DNA from: Polyporus tsugae
Taxonomy: Eukaryota; Basidiomycota; Agaricomycetes; Polyporales; Polyporaceae
Length of the DNA stretch: 64,000 nucleotides
Direction of reading: 5' to 3'
Assembly (NCBI GenBank): GCA_024305745.1
Contig: JAHRBS010000001.1
Location: forward strand, 1,860,001 to 1,924,000
This document shows positions 34,061 to 46,264 of this stretch, one piece after another. The notes under the pieces were generated by a model, which was not told where the DNA came from, searched no databases, and saw only the letters and a program-made list of their open reading frames with translations. The position numbers and the translations under genes are program-made. Every line of letters begins with the position of its first letter. The first letter of the stretch is position 1.

Positions 34061-36020
34061 ATGCAGTCCCTCCATCCCAGCCCCGCCAGGCCAATCGGGC
34101 CTCGCTCTCTCCGTTCAGCATCCCCACATCCTTTCCCGCCCCCCGAGGTAGCCCCTCTCAACATCCGCAAGCCTTCCAGGGACCAGCCCAATGGTTCTTC
34201 TCTTCTCTCGCCGCCCGCAAGCACCAGTCCATCGTCCCGCTCGACCACACCTACCCCGTCCATCCAGACATCGCCAATTCTCATGCCTGGCCCTTCGCCG
34301 CGACGAAAACCCGCATTCCCCAAGATTGAACTCAATACCCTCAACTTGGGCTCCGCCTTTTCAGGGATAGGCGGTCCTCAGCCCCAGGACTCACCACAGC
34401 AACCTTTGCGCCTACACATCACCAACGATAGCGAGCCGACGATTCGCCCACCGGACGACACTATCTCGCCGCAGCACCCTCCTCCGCACATGGTGTCAAT
34501 GGTTGACCTCCGGTCGAAGGTCGAGGAATTCGATCACTGGTCGGACGACATGCTTGAGGAGCTCGGCCGGCTGGGCGAAGGCGCGGGGGGCGCGGTGTAC
34601 AAGGTGCGCGACCGGCGGACGAACGTCGTGATGGCGCGCAAGACGATCACGACGCACGAGGCCCCGATGAAGCAGCTCCTGCGTGAGATCAAGATCACGT
34701 CGAGCACCGAGCACGTCAACATCATCCACTTCTACGGCGCGTACATCAGCCCGAGCAGCAGCGAGGTCAAGGTGCTCATAGATTACTGCGAGGGCGGCTC
34801 GCTCGAGTCCGTCGGGAAGCGCATGCGCGAGATCGGCGCCAGGGTCGGCGAGAAGGTCGCCGGGCGGCTTGCAGAGGGGGTGAGTGCCTGTTCATCTCGT
34901 CTCGTCGTGGGGGGCTTCAATTCAGCGTGCTGGATTTGAATCCGTCGTCCGGTGTCTGTCGGTTGCGAGGGCCATATGCCCTCGAACGTTCACTCCACTG
35001 CGTCTGCTGCGTGCTGCGTTTTGTGTGGGAGGCGCGATTGGGAATTGAATGGCTGACTGACGGCTCCGGGCTACGTTGATGTTGCAGATTTTGCAAGGGC
35101 TCGCGTACCTGCACTCACGCAAGACAATCCACCGTGACATCAAGCCACCGAACATCCTCCTCACGCGCGAGGGCGTTGTCAAGCTCTGCGACTTTGGTGT
35201 TTCGGGCGAGCTGATAAACTCCGTTGCTGGGACGTTCACCGGGACGAGTCTGTATATGGCCGTACGTGTCCTATCTCCAGAGATGCTGCGCGGGGACGCC
35301 TTCGCTGACATCACTTCTTCCGTTTGTCTTCGTGACCGCGTTGTGTCATACACAGCCGGAACGCCTGTCCGGGAACGACTACACCATCCGATCAGACGTC
35401 TGGTCAACTGGCATTACGCTCCTCGAGCTCGTGACAAACCGCTTCCCCTTCCCCACCGATCTCGCGGCGATCGAACTCATGATGTACATTGTCCAGAACG
35501 AGGTGTGTCTCTGATTTTTGAACATACTTTGCGGTGCCGTGCGCTGAGCTTCTTTATGACGTCCTTCTCCCGCGTCGCTGGTGCTTCCCACGTTTAGCCA
35601 CCTGAGCTTGAGGATGAAGAAGATATTGTTTACAGTGCGGAGATGAAGGATTTCATCAAGAAGACGTCAGTGTTTTTTCTTGCCGGACCGGCTCTTGTCG
35701 TTTATGCTAACTTTGAACTTTTCGAAGGCTGACCCGAGACCCCGCCGTGCGTCCCTCACCAAAGGAGATGCTGGAACATCCGTGGATCGTCAACGTCATG
35801 CAGCACAAGCTGGATATGGCCTACTGGATGCGCAAGGTCTGGAAGTGGCGGAAGACCGAAAGGTTGGTCAGTTCGCTCCAAGGGACTTGTGTGCTATACT
35901 AATAAACTTTACCACAGTCAAGCTCCACCGTCGCGTCCAAGCTCTAGCCGGAGCAATCGTGCCTCATTGGATGCATCGATCGCCGGCCTATCTATCAACG
36001 ACTCGGCCTCCGAGGCCTAG
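34061..36020 (+). CDS. MKK1: MAP kinase kinase, Mkk1/2 (cell wall integrity) type
   Basis: A dual-specificity kinase expected to phosphorylate the Slt2/Mpk1 MAP kinase. The start is the ATG at 34061 ([11 protein letters not shown]), followed by about 150 Ser/Pro-rich residues. The kinase domain shows all key elements. The glycine loop is [14 protein letters not shown], the ATP-anchoring lysine is in VMARKTI, the catalytic loop is [11 protein letters not shown], and the metal-binding DFG is in [14 protein letters not shown]. The activation segment is [18 protein letters not shown], which includes the S/T-x3-S/T phosphosites, and [21 protein letters not shown] follows. Exon 1 ends at 34879 and exon 2 begins at 35088; later introns are short. 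It ends [17 protein letters not shown] with TAG at 36018-36020. The VSGE-NS-GTFTGTS segment favours Mkk1/2 over Ste7 or Pbs2 types. Confidence 0.88.
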
Positions 36021-36429
36021 AGTCCTAGACTGCTGTCACCGTCCCATCTCGTTCATCCCTCCCTAAATCTGTCGTCTCGGACGATGTAAAGTTTGGCGCG
36101 CGTGCTGTATTCTGGCGTGTATCTCTCCCACCTTTGTTTGCCATAGTGATTCCCTGCACCGGATCTCCCTCTTCTGATTGTGTTTGCTTCTCGTTTGTGT
36201 TCTATCTCCCAGCCTCGTCTCTCACTCACGTCCCCCTTTGTTTCGTGCTCGCCCTGTCCAGCCAATTATCCTCCACGCTCTGTGACCCGACATCCATAAT
36301 ACCATTTGCTAGCTTTTGACCTACGCAAAACAACCTATCTGTAACCATAGACTGCAATATCACTTGGTTGTGCTTAGTTAGAGATCGCTGCTTGATGGTG
36401 TATAAGGGCACAAAATGAAGTTTACGTAT

Positions 36430-36520
36430 GGCAGTGTAGCCAAGTGGTTACGGCGTCACGTTTAGGCCTTGAGCAAACCGTGATGGGTTTCCCGCGCGAG
36501 TTCGAATCTCGTCACTGTCA
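36430..36520 (+). tRNA. tRNA-Leu (anticodon UAG) with an 11-nt intron
   Basis: The acceptor arms GGCAGTG (36430-36436) and CACTGTC (36513-36519) pair with one G-U, and the discriminator is A at 36520. The D arm is GCC/GGC and the anticodon stem is TCACG/CGTGA. The anticodon TAG is at 36463-36465, followed by G37 and an intron at 36467-36477 in the canonical position one base 3' of the anticodon. The variable arm is long (GGG-TTT-CCC), as required for a class II leucine tRNA. The T arm is GCGAG-TTCGAAT-CTCGT and also carries the B box of the internal promoter. Confidence 0.93.
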
Positions 36521-36524
36521 AGAC

Positions 36525-36529
36525 TTTTT
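36525..36529 (+). terminator. RNA polymerase III T-run terminator
   Basis: Five consecutive T residues begin four bases after the tRNA-Leu discriminator base, a standard polymerase III stop signal. Confidence 0.8.
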
Positions 36530-36626
36530 GGGTATACTTTTGAGCACCCATCCAGCGCCTACTGGCTTACCTGAGGTGGCTCAGACGGAGACCTTGCCTT
36601 GACCTCCGACGTTCACCATCTCCACC

Positions 36627-38588
36627 ATGGCCTCAGCTTCTGGTGCGTATTTAACCTTCTTGCCCATTTTTGCGTCTCCTCATACTATGTGGGTGTCATA
36701 GCCACCGGAAAGTTGTCCCGCGAGGAGTTCCGCCGACAGAAAGACCTCGATGCGGCTCGGAAAGCTGGTACTGCCCCTGCGGCACTGGATGAGGAAGGAA
36801 AGGCTATCAACCCTCACATTCCTCGTAAGCAAGCGGACTTCTTCGCCAGCTGAAAACTGTAAAGTCTCACTCGCTGCTTCCAGAGTACATCGCCCAAGCA
36901 CCATGGTACCTCGACACCGGCGCACCCTCCCTCAGCCATCAGCGCATGCCCGAGTACGACCGCTCGGCGGACAAGCTCGACAACTGGTACGACCGTGGTG
37001 CGAAGGCGGGCCCCGCGGCGAAGAAGTACCGGAAGGGCGCGTGCGAGAACTGCGGCGCGATGACACACAAGAAACAGGACTGCCTCGAGCGGCCGCGCAA
37101 GAAGGGCGCAAAGTTCACCAACAGGGAAATCGCGCCCGATGAGGTCATCCAGGACGTGGCGACGGGCTACGACGCGAAGCGCGACCGGTGGAACGGGTAC
37201 GACCCCGCGGAGCACAAGCAGGTGTACGAGGAGTACGCGGCGGTCGAGGCGGCGCGGCAGAAGCTGCGGGAGGAGGAGATCGACAAGCGGACGACGACGG
37301 ACCTCGCGGCGGTGCGGAAGGTCGCGAAGGCGGGGACGGGGAAGGAGAAGGGCGAGGGGCGGGACGATGACTTTGGGAGCAGCGACGAGGAGGACGAGGA
37401 TCAGGACAAGTACGCGGAGAGTGCGGACGCGGTGGGCCAGAAGCTGGACACGAAGACGCGGATCACGGTGCGGAACCTCCGTATCCGTGAGGACACGGCG
37501 AAGTATCTCATCAACCTGGACCCGTCGAGTGCATACTACGACCCCAAGACCCGTTCTATGCGTGACAACCCGAATCAGGGTGTTTCGGCGGAGGAGGTAT
37601 GTGGACCGTCTGCTCTTCTCTCTGTCACCGTTCCTCACGCCAGTCTAGTCGCAATTTGCTGGAGAGAACTTCTTGCGGTTCTCCGGAGAGGCTCCCGAGG
37701 TGCAAAAGCTCCAGCTCTTCGCATGGAATGCCGCGGCTCGGGGCAATGACGTCCATGTCAATGCGAACCCGACGCAGGGCCAGCTCCTACACTCGCAGTA
37801 CATCCAGAAGAAAGAAGAGCTTAAAGATACAACGAAAATCAGCATCCTCGCCAAGTACGGCGGAGAGGAGTACTTGGAGAAGGCACCGAAGGAGCTGTTG
37901 CAAGGGCAGACGGAGGAGTACTTGGAGTACTCGCGGACGGGTCAAGTCATCAAAGGCAAGGAGCGGGCAAAGACGAGATCGAAGTACCCAGAGGATGGTA
38001 AGTCTGCTGATCACGACTGTCTATCTCGTGTGCTTATCGCTCCCTCTAGTCTTTGTTAACAACCACACCGCGGTATGGGGTTCGTGGTACGACGTTGCTT
38101 CGGGGACGTGGGGCTACGCATGCTGTCACTCCTCTGTACACATGTCATACTGTACCGGCGAGGCCGGTATTGATGCTGCACGCGCATCAAGCGCAAAGCA
38201 TCTTCTGGAGTCGTCATCATCAGCGTCGATGCCACCACCACCCGTGCCCTCAAGTGACGCAGAGGAGCGCAAGAAGAAGGCAGAAGAGCTGTTCTCGAAG
38301 AAGCGGCTGGGCGAGGGAGATCTCTCGCTCGACAAGGGCAAGCTCGCCATGGCCCTCAGCGAGGAACGGAAACGGAAGGCAAGGGGAGACGATGATGACG
38401 ACCGCTTGGGGAAGAGGCAGCGGGGTGGTCTGGGCCAGAGCCACGAAGTGTCTGAAGAAGAGCTTGGTACGTTCATTTGGCCGTTGCTCTTCCCAGCTAG
38501 ACACTGACAGCGGTTCGCAGAGGCATACCGGATGAACCGACGGATGACGGAGGACCCGATGGCCAACTACGTGGACGCGGAGGCGTGA
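36627..38588 (+). CDS. SLU7: pre-mRNA splicing factor Slu7
   Basis: A second-step splicing factor that helps select the 3' splice site. The start is the ATG at 36627: [20 protein letters not shown] across the first intron (donor near 36643). The next exons give [14 protein letters not shown], a classic Slu7 block. The CCHC zinc knuckle [14 protein letters not shown] is near 37050-37085. [16 protein letters not shown], an acidic [14 protein letters not shown] segment, [18 protein letters not shown] and [15 protein letters not shown] follow. Later exons encode [36 protein letters not shown] and [14 protein letters not shown], then a basic tail. The final exon [19 protein letters not shown] ends at TGA 38586-38588. 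All hallmark motifs are intact and the order matches the family. The opposite strand of this GC-rich gene carries long spurious open frames. Confidence 0.95.
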
Positions 38589-38826
38589 GAGGGACATTCT
38601 ATGGATATACTGGGGGTGCTGTACTTTACTGTCTTGTTTGTGTTGTAATGCGCGGAATGTTTGCACGTCTAAGCGATCGTTCCCACGTGTGCGATGTGCA
38701 GCGGGTTCAACTTTGTGCGCTGGTTCTTACGTCCTGTCCGTCGTGGTCCTCGTCCTGCTCGCTTCTCGCGGGGCCGTCGCCTCCAGCGGATACCTCTTCA
38801 TGCTCGTGACACCTCTTTGAACCTGT

Positions 38827-39962
38827 ATGCAACTCACGACTGGTCTTCCTCTCCTTCTCGCCCTCGGCGCGCGCGTCTTCATCAACGCACTCGTCCCGTC
38901 CACCTCCACAACCCCTCCTTCCACCCCCGATTATCTCCTCAACGGTCTTTTCCAAGGAGTCCTCATCCACAACACCCTCACACAGGTCCCGCAGGCAGTC
39001 GTCGTAGTCGTCGTCGGCGTCGTCGCCAAGCTTGTTATCGACTTCGTCCGCGTCAGCGACGTCGTCCAGACAGCGTGCACCCTCCTTGGCGTCGCGCTCG
39101 GCGTGCTCTTCACCGACCTCCTCGCACAGATCGTTGACGGCGCCCCCGGAATCGGCATCGGCACCGAGTCCGTCATCGGCCGCTCTCCAGTCGTCCCCGT
39201 CTTGCGGGGAGCGCCCCCGGAGCCGCCAAAACGCATCCGCCTCGTCTCCTTCGGGCGCGACCGCACGCGCTCCCATCGGCACCGCGAACGTGAACAACGC
39301 GAACGAGAGCGCGAGAGGGAGAGGGAGCACGCCCAAGATGGACACGGACACGACGATCGCCACGGTCGCTCAAGCGAAATCCGACCCATCACCCCAACCC
39401 TCACCTACTGCAGCACCGCGCCGTCCATCTCGCTCGACTCGGTGCCCTCATCCATCGACCCCGAGGGCAAGCTCACGCCGAAGGAGCGTGAGGTCGCGGT
39501 GCTCCGCGCGCGCGCGAGCCTGGCGGACTCGGAGCGGCGGCGGTTCAAGGAAGAGCGCAAGTGGGCGATGAGCCAGGGGAACGCCGCCCGCGCGAGCCAG
39601 CTCTCGTGGCAGGTGAAGCGGTACACGGCTCTCATGGAGAGCTTCCACCGTGAGGCCGACGCCAAGGTCGTCGAAGGTACGCCCCATCACGTTGTGGTAT
39701 TGAGCGATGCTGACGCGGGACATGGCTGTGGCGAGCAGCTGCACGCAGGGTAGCAACAGCGCCACAGGTCGCAGGGGCGAGCAGCTCGTCGAGGCGTCGA
39801 TCGCATTCTCGACAGCGCAAGTCCAGCCTGACCGGCGGCGGGTCGACCGCGAACAGCCAACCGCTCGTCAGTGTTAGCATCGGCGCGAGCCCCCGTACCC
39901 GCAAGCGTAGTGGGGGCACCGCAACGCTCAAGCCGGCCATTTTCGTCCAGGGCCGAGAGTGA
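38827..39962 (+). CDS. small membrane protein of unknown function with charged cytoplasmic region
   Basis: I do not recognise this family. It starts at the ATG at 38827. Exon 1 runs to the donor at about 39678 (GTCGAAG/GTACGC). Exon 2 begins at about 39760, reads APQVAGASSSSRRRSHSR, and ends at TGA 39960-39962. Residues 1-110 contain three hydrophobic stretches: an N-terminal LPLLLALGARVFINAL, which may be a signal anchor, a Val-rich VVVVVVGVVAKLVIDFV, and ACTLLGVALGVLFTDLLAQIV. A strongly charged Arg/Glu repeat region follows (residues about 150-175), then a helical region rich in Arg, Glu, Lys and Ala (likely coiled coil, residues about 215-285) and a Ser/Arg-rich tail. The topology suggests a membrane-anchored protein facing the cytosol. 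It lies 238 bp after SLU7 and is convergent with CHD1. Confidence 0.65.
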
Positions 39963-40720
39963 GTGCCTTGCATGATACTTGGTCTCGGATTTTGTTTTTC
40001 ATCACGCCAACCAACGGCTTGTTACGTTCGCGCGGGTGATGCTGCTGAACGTTCACAGCATCACCGTAGGTGTAAAGTAGGAACACGAACGTTGCCCATG
40101 GTGGACCCTTGCATTACGGCCGACGAAGGCCATTACTCAGTACGGATACAGCGACTTGCGGAGGCGGCGACTCGGAGCGACATGCGCGCACAGGAACCCT
40201 ATGTACATTCCCCCATTCGCGGTTGGCTTTAAATCCGCATCATTGTAGGACGACTCACCGTCATTGTCGCTGTCCATAGGCACGTCACGACTGTCCACCT
40301 TTCCCCTCGGCCGAGCGACTTCTTGCCAGAGATATTGGGTGGAGGTAGACATACAGTAATTGGCTGCGTTGTGATATATTGTTGTATTACTATGATTATG
40401 ATTGCACACAGTGATACATGGGAGTAATTCAGATGATTGCGTGCTGTAAGTGCTACGAAGACAGGTGATCCTTGACTGAGAGCAATAAGACGACTTGTGT
40501 GAGTCAAACGGGAGCATGTATGGTACGAGAACACTGATGGATAAACAAGACGGACTAAGCGGAGAGTAGCGTTGGCATGCAGAGGTATGGTCGTGACAAA
40601 AGTACAGTAGGAACGAGCAGACGAGGGTCGTACAACGATACAGTGGGTGAGGAGAATGTCGTAATTGAAGCAGGAATCGTCTAGAGAGCAGCGGCCCAGG
40701 TTCAGCGGGAAGGCTGGTTG
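39963..40720. other. intergenic, 3' flanks of two convergent genes
   Basis: About 0.75 kb between the membrane-protein stop and the CHD1 stop. A minus-strand open frame of 195 codons spans 40137-40724 but is Ser/Cys/Tyr/His-rich, lies in the CHD1 3' flank and lacks family features. I take it as chance. Confidence 0.5.
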
Positions 40721-43700
40721 TCACCGGTGCTTCCCGTTTGTATGCAAGGACGCCGTGGATGCGGATGGAGCTGCGGGCGCGCCTGCTCGACTAGATGCAC
40801 CCGCGCTGAGTCGCGGCTTCTTGGCAGCGGAAGTGCCATCACTCGATGAGGCCCTCGGAGCGCCTTCCTTCATGACCATCTTCGCATGGATCTCCTCCAG
40901 TTTCCCTGCCTTGACTTTCTTAGGCCAAAAGAGTGTGACGAAACTAGCCAAAGCATTAGTACAATGGACCGAAAGATGGATAGGAATGTACTCACGTCCA
41001 GAGGTGTCGTCGCCATCGATCGCGATCCTCGCCTGCGGCGACCTTCGTTTGAAGCACCGCCTCTATGCGCTTGCCGATAGCAGCCAACGACTCCTTGAGA
41101 ATGGCAACCTTGTCTTCTCGCGGCATATCACCACCAGAGAGCTTGAGGTTTTTCTGAAAGAGCAAAGGTGAGCACGGCCATCCCAAATAGACAAGAGTAT
41201 TAAAACGTACCAGCTGCTTCTTGACAGGCCGCAACTCCTCCTTCGTAGCCGCCTCATCCATCGACGGGCTTGTTGACAAGTCAGCATGCACCGAGTGGAG
41301 CCAAAACCAAAGCACACGCACCACTCATCCGATGAAGAGGAGTCGGTGAAAGTCGGTGTTGGTCTCCGCTTCCGCTTCTTGCTCGCACCCTCATCCACCG
41401 AGGCAACGGCCTCGCTCTCGGCACGCTTCCTAACCGCAGGCGCGTACGATGTCGACGCAACAGGGGGCGGTGGCGACAACGACGCCTTCTGTCCCCGTCG
41501 CGAGAGCGTGGACTCGATCGCACGGATCTTCTCGTCATGTTCTCGAAGGATGCCGAGCAGATAGTCTCCTCTTCGTACAAGATGGATAGCGTTCGGGATG
41601 GGCTTGCTCGCCGCGTCCTCGCCTTTCTTGCCCTCCTCGAGGAAGAATTTGCCTTCGAGTCCTAGGCGGGTATCCTTGGCCATGGCCTCCCAGTTGCCGA
41701 AACCATACTTGTACGCGCCAACGAGGAGCATCGCGTCTTCCTGAGGGCCCCACCGTCCGGACCAGTTGAGCGTTGGACGGATGTTCTCAATAGGAATCGT
41801 CCAGTTGTATTGCTCTTCGTCGTTGAGAGGGTCGAGGTATTTGAACAGAATCTGCAGGTCCCGGTGCCGGGAGAGGACGGTCTCGGCATTGATGTTGTTG
41901 ACGTTCCTGTACGTAACCAGGACTGCCTTGCTCTTCTGCGCGTTGGTGAGAGTCTCACCAGCCTCGATGCGTGCCCGCTTCTCGTTGTTGTTCTCATCCA
42001 CAGCGCGTGCACAGAGCTCGATGATGTCGTCCGAAACGTCCTGGATCATGCCACGGTTCTTCTCGGTGAGCTTGGCCTCCGTGACCTGACAGAATAGATC
42101 CGAGTCAGAGAAGGTAAAAGATGGCAATGGAAGAAGACGCACAATGGTATCGTATCGCTGCCTGATATCGCCCCACTTCTGCAGACTCCGGACGAGTACA
42201 CGGACGTCGCGCTCCTTGAGCTCCATAGCCTTCTGGCTTGGTGTTTTCCGCTGAGGTGCAGGATGACGAGGCTTCTTGGCGGGGGGTGCCGAAGAGGGGT
42301 GCTCAACGTCCATGCCTTCATAGGATACGGGGGCGTGGGACCGTTTCCTATCCTTGGTCTCCGCCGCAGCAATCTCCTCGGCCCTGCGCTGGTCCTCCTC
42401 GTGCTCGAACCGTTGCCTCTCCTCGACGGGGATAATGTCTTCCCAGTTCATGTCGTTCTTGACGTCGGATATGTTGGCGAACTGCTCCAGGAAGGCCTCG
42501 CCACCGAGCGACGCGCCCTCGTTCTGCGCCGCGACCGTCTCGTGCTGCTCAGCACGGTTCAGGATATCATCGAGGTCCATCTCGTCAAGTTTCTGGCTCT
42601 GCTGGGTGTCATCTTTGTCGAAGCTAGTGGGACAGGAGACGAGTTAATCGGCGTAACGAGGCAAAGAGTATGCAAGGAAAACACACATCTTCTGCGCCCC
42701 GTATTTGAGGACCGCATGGAGCTCGTCCTTGCTGAGCGCATCCGGCTTCGAGGGGTCCTTGGAGGCACCACCCTTCGAGCTGAGGTGCGCCTGCGACGTG
42801 TCCATCTGGTTGATGACTGCGCGACGATCGTCATGGTCGTGGTCGGAGGCCAGACCAGGCAAATCACTTACTTGCGTACTCAAGGACCATTTTCTTCTTG
42901 GCCCGCTCTAGAACGTCCTCTTCCACGGTATCCTTGCTCACAAACCGGTAGACGCTGACATGCGATTTCTGGCCGATACGGTGGGCACGTGCCATCGCCT
43001 GCAGGTCGTTCTGAGGGTTCCAGTCGCTCTGTCAACAGAAAGGCGGAAGGGGGGCGTCAGCAACGTGTTGGAGACGCGGCGCAGACAGCACAGCGACTGA
43101 GCTCAACGCATGCGGATACAGTACTCACGTCGAAGATGATGACCGTATCAGCCGTCTCAAGGTTGATCCCCAATCCACCAGCACGCGTGGAGAGAAGGAA
43201 CGCGAAGTCGGGCGAGCCGGCCTGGTTGAAGTGATGGATCGACTTTTTCCGCTGCTCAGACGTCACGGTCCCGTCGAGGCGCTGGTGCTGATACCCGCGC
43301 AGTGTCATGTAGTCACTCATGATGTCAAGCATCCGAACCATCTGGCTGAAGATGAGGACGCGATGACCGTCGGCACGTAGTCGAGCAAGCAGCTTGTCAA
43401 GGAGGACCATCTTCCCGCTGCTCATCACGAGACCCTTGAGGACTTCCTCATCATTAGCGGACCGAGTCTCGGCGCCTTCGAAAAGGAAGGGGTGATTCGC
43501 AGCCTTCTTGAGCTCCATCGCTAAGGATATGTTTGGTCGGCAGCTTCGACACCACGGACTTCGTGCACGTACCAATATTCAACAGGCTAATGTTGTTGTT
43601 GCCATTGGCGCTCTTGACCAGAGCTTGGAAGTTCTTTTACCGGAATGAGGGTTTCGTCGGAGTAACGCTCGCGGCAGAAGACCACGTACCTTCGTGAGAA

Positions 43701-46052
43701 TGTTCTTGTAGAAGTGCGTCTGCATAGCACTCATTTCCACACGAAGGATTCGCTCGCTCTTTGTCGGTAGTGAAGTCAAGACGTCGCGCTTCAGGCGACG
43801 CAGCATGAGAGACCTGAGCTGGTCGTGCAACTCCTTGATCTTCACTTCATGATCCACGTCGGTGAGATCGAACTCGTTCGTCAGTTGGACTGTAAGATTC
43901 ACTATCGTTAGAATCTCGATCACGCGAGAAGCAGAACGCTTACACTTCTCAGGCATGAGGAAGTGCATTAATGAAAGTAGTTCTGCCGAATCCGATAAGT
44001 AAACTAACTGGTTACAAAGACGGCTGTGGACTTACCCTTGACGTTGTTCTGGAGCGGGGTTCCTGTAATAAGCACCTTGGATGCCGCCGAGAACCCACGA
44101 AGAGCCTCGTAGAGCTGACTCTCAGAGTTCTTGAGACGATGTGCCTGGTTGAGAGGGTTCAGTTGTTGCTCATTTCCGCCGAAGCTGTGCCGCTATACAC
44201 GTACCTCATCCACCATGAGCATCTGCCACTTGATCTCACCAAGCTCCTTCACGTCCCGAAGCGTGATCTCGTACGTCGTCAGCAAGACGTTCATCTTGAG
44301 CTTCTTAGCCGACGGGCCGAATTCATATTGTCGGGCCACTGCACGGGCGGTGGCACTTCCAATGTATGTGACCACATGCATATCCGGGGCCCACGTCGCG
44401 AACTGCGACTGCCATGCGGTTATCGTGGACAGAGGCACGATAACGAGGAACGGACCAAACTGCCGCCGTTCATGGAAGAGGTATGACAGGAAAGAGACAG
44501 ACTGTACGGTCTGCGAAAGCGCATGGTGCTTAGCACGCGAGCCTGTATACACTAGAACCACAGAAGCAGCTCACCTTCCCCAGACCCATCTCGTCCGCAA
44601 GGATGCCATTCTCGCCTCTGCTCCAGAGGTACGCTAGCCAGTTCAAGCCAGTAAGCTGGAAGTCCTTGAGCTCGCCACCAGTGTTGACGATATACTGAGG
44701 GTCCTCCTTGATCTTCTCGAATGAAGGGCGGGCGTGCCGCGGATATACTGCACTCTTGAAGGGGAAGTTGGCCTCAGCCTCCCGCTGTCGGAATGCGTCA
44801 ATCTGCTCCTTTCCAATGGGTCGGATTTCCTCCTGGGTTTCCCATGTGCAGTGGTCGTAGTTGAGGCCGGTCCATTTGCAGGAATACTCGACCTGCCCTG
44901 TCTCGCTCTCGCGTTGAGCAATGATCCGCTCGACCGTCTTGTGCAGCTCATGTTCCTCCTTGTCGCGCTCTCGCCGGAGCAAGATCGTTTCCCTATCTTC
45001 CGGCGAGATGGCGCTGGCCGCGAGGATATCTTGTTCGACCTTAAACGCCTTGATGTAGTTGTCGACGCGTTTTAGGCCCTTGAATCGTTTGAGGAACTCG
45101 TAGACCTCATCCGTATTGTGCAAGTGCGAGAAGTTCTTCCATTTGATATGGAAGCGCTATTTCAACGCGTAATGAAGCGAAATGCGCGCATATATGAAGG
45201 AGGGGACGTACGATGTTGGTATACCAGTCATCTTCTAGATCGGTTTCGTGCCCTTCGTCTCTACAATGTCCCAGCACGTTCTCTATCTCGTCCTCCTCCT
45301 TCATCGGCGCGGCAGTTTCGGTGTACGTGATGGCATCCGCATCGTCGTCAAACTGCTCAAAGTCTTGGACATCGTCTACGTAGTTGGGAATCTTCACTCC
45401 TCGACTCGAAACGCGAAGTTCGTCGCCCGCGTTCCGCGTTTTCTTCTTCTTCTTTGATCGCGCGCCATAATCGGAATCGGAATCAGAGTCGGGAGCGGGT
45501 TGTCGAGGGATGGCTGGACGCGAGAGCTTGGTTCGGCAGGGAGCGGTGGTTTGGATTGCGATGGGACGTACCTTTCGGCTTGGATGGTGCTTTCTTCTTC
45601 TTAGGTGCCTTCTTCTTCGGGGCACCATATTCCTCATCTGCATACGAGGCATCCTCGTCGTCGTCGTTTGCGTCGTCTAGTTCGTCCTCGTAACCCTGGG
45701 GGATGTGGCTATGAGCGGAGCCAGTAACACGGGTATCAGACGCGCGTACCGACTCGTCCTCATCCTTCACCTGCCATGATCCCTATAGTGTCAACAACGC
45801 TGAACCACACCACCCGGAAGCATAACCACGTACGACGCGCTTGGAGTGGTAGGAGGACGATGCGCCACTAGCCTGGGGGATGCCGTCAGCCTCGTCATCG
45901 TCGTACTCGCCGTCGGCGTCGGCGTCGGGATTTCGGGTCACGTCCACATCGGAGTCGACCTGCATGGTGTTGTCGCTGTCGTCGCTATTGCTGAGGGGGG
46001 CGGGAGAGAGGGCGCCCGACGCCATGGGGTCGTCGTCGTGGCCGTTGAGCAT
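40721..46052 (-). CDS. CHD1: CHD1-type chromodomain helicase DNA-binding protein
   Basis: A nuclear ATP-dependent nucleosome-spacing remodeler of roughly 1,400 residues. After an acidic, Ser/Asp-rich N-terminus and a Lys-rich stretch, the tandem chromodomains contain [20 protein letters not shown] and [21 protein letters not shown]. The SNF2 ATPase has [11 protein letters not shown] spliced to TVQSVSFL, the box MLMVDE spliced to AHRLKNSES, and [10 protein letters not shown]. The helicase C-terminal part has [36 protein letters not shown] and [17 protein letters not shown]-like DNA-binding modules follow ([20 protein letters not shown]), then the CHD1 C-terminal helical domain (LRPVKKQL, then [17 protein letters not shown]) and a stop at 40721. 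Many short introns interrupt it. The start is uncertain: 46052 ([13 protein letters not shown]) is the first in-frame ATG, but Ser/Pro-rich coding continues upstream to about 46238 without an ATG, so an upstream 5' exon is likely. Confidence 0.9.
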
Positions 46053-46264
46053 GTAGTCGTCGGAATCCAGGGTGAGCGCTTGCGGGGACGGAGGGGCGGA
46101 AGGATAGGACGACGACGGGGAGGGGGATGATGGGGAGAGGGGAGGAAGCTGCTGCTGGGGGCGTTGAGAAGGGGAAGGACGAGCGCCAGAGCCGACAGCC
46201 CAGCTCGGACTCGGTTCGCACGCGTGCGCCGGGCCCACAGCGCGGCCTGCTCGTCACTGCCCAT

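Noticed and set aside
36814..37638. 274-codon minus-strand open frame, Leu/Arg/Val-rich
   Set aside because: It is antisense to the SLU7 exons with their clear zinc knuckle, and is a composition artefact.
38707..39363. 218-codon minus-strand acidic open frame
   Set aside because: It is antisense to the membrane-protein gene. The Asp/Glu richness mirrors the Val/Arg-rich coding strand.
40137..40724. 195-codon minus-strand open frame beyond the CHD1 stop
   Set aside because: It sits in the CHD1 3' flank, is Ser/Cys/Tyr-rich and has no family features.
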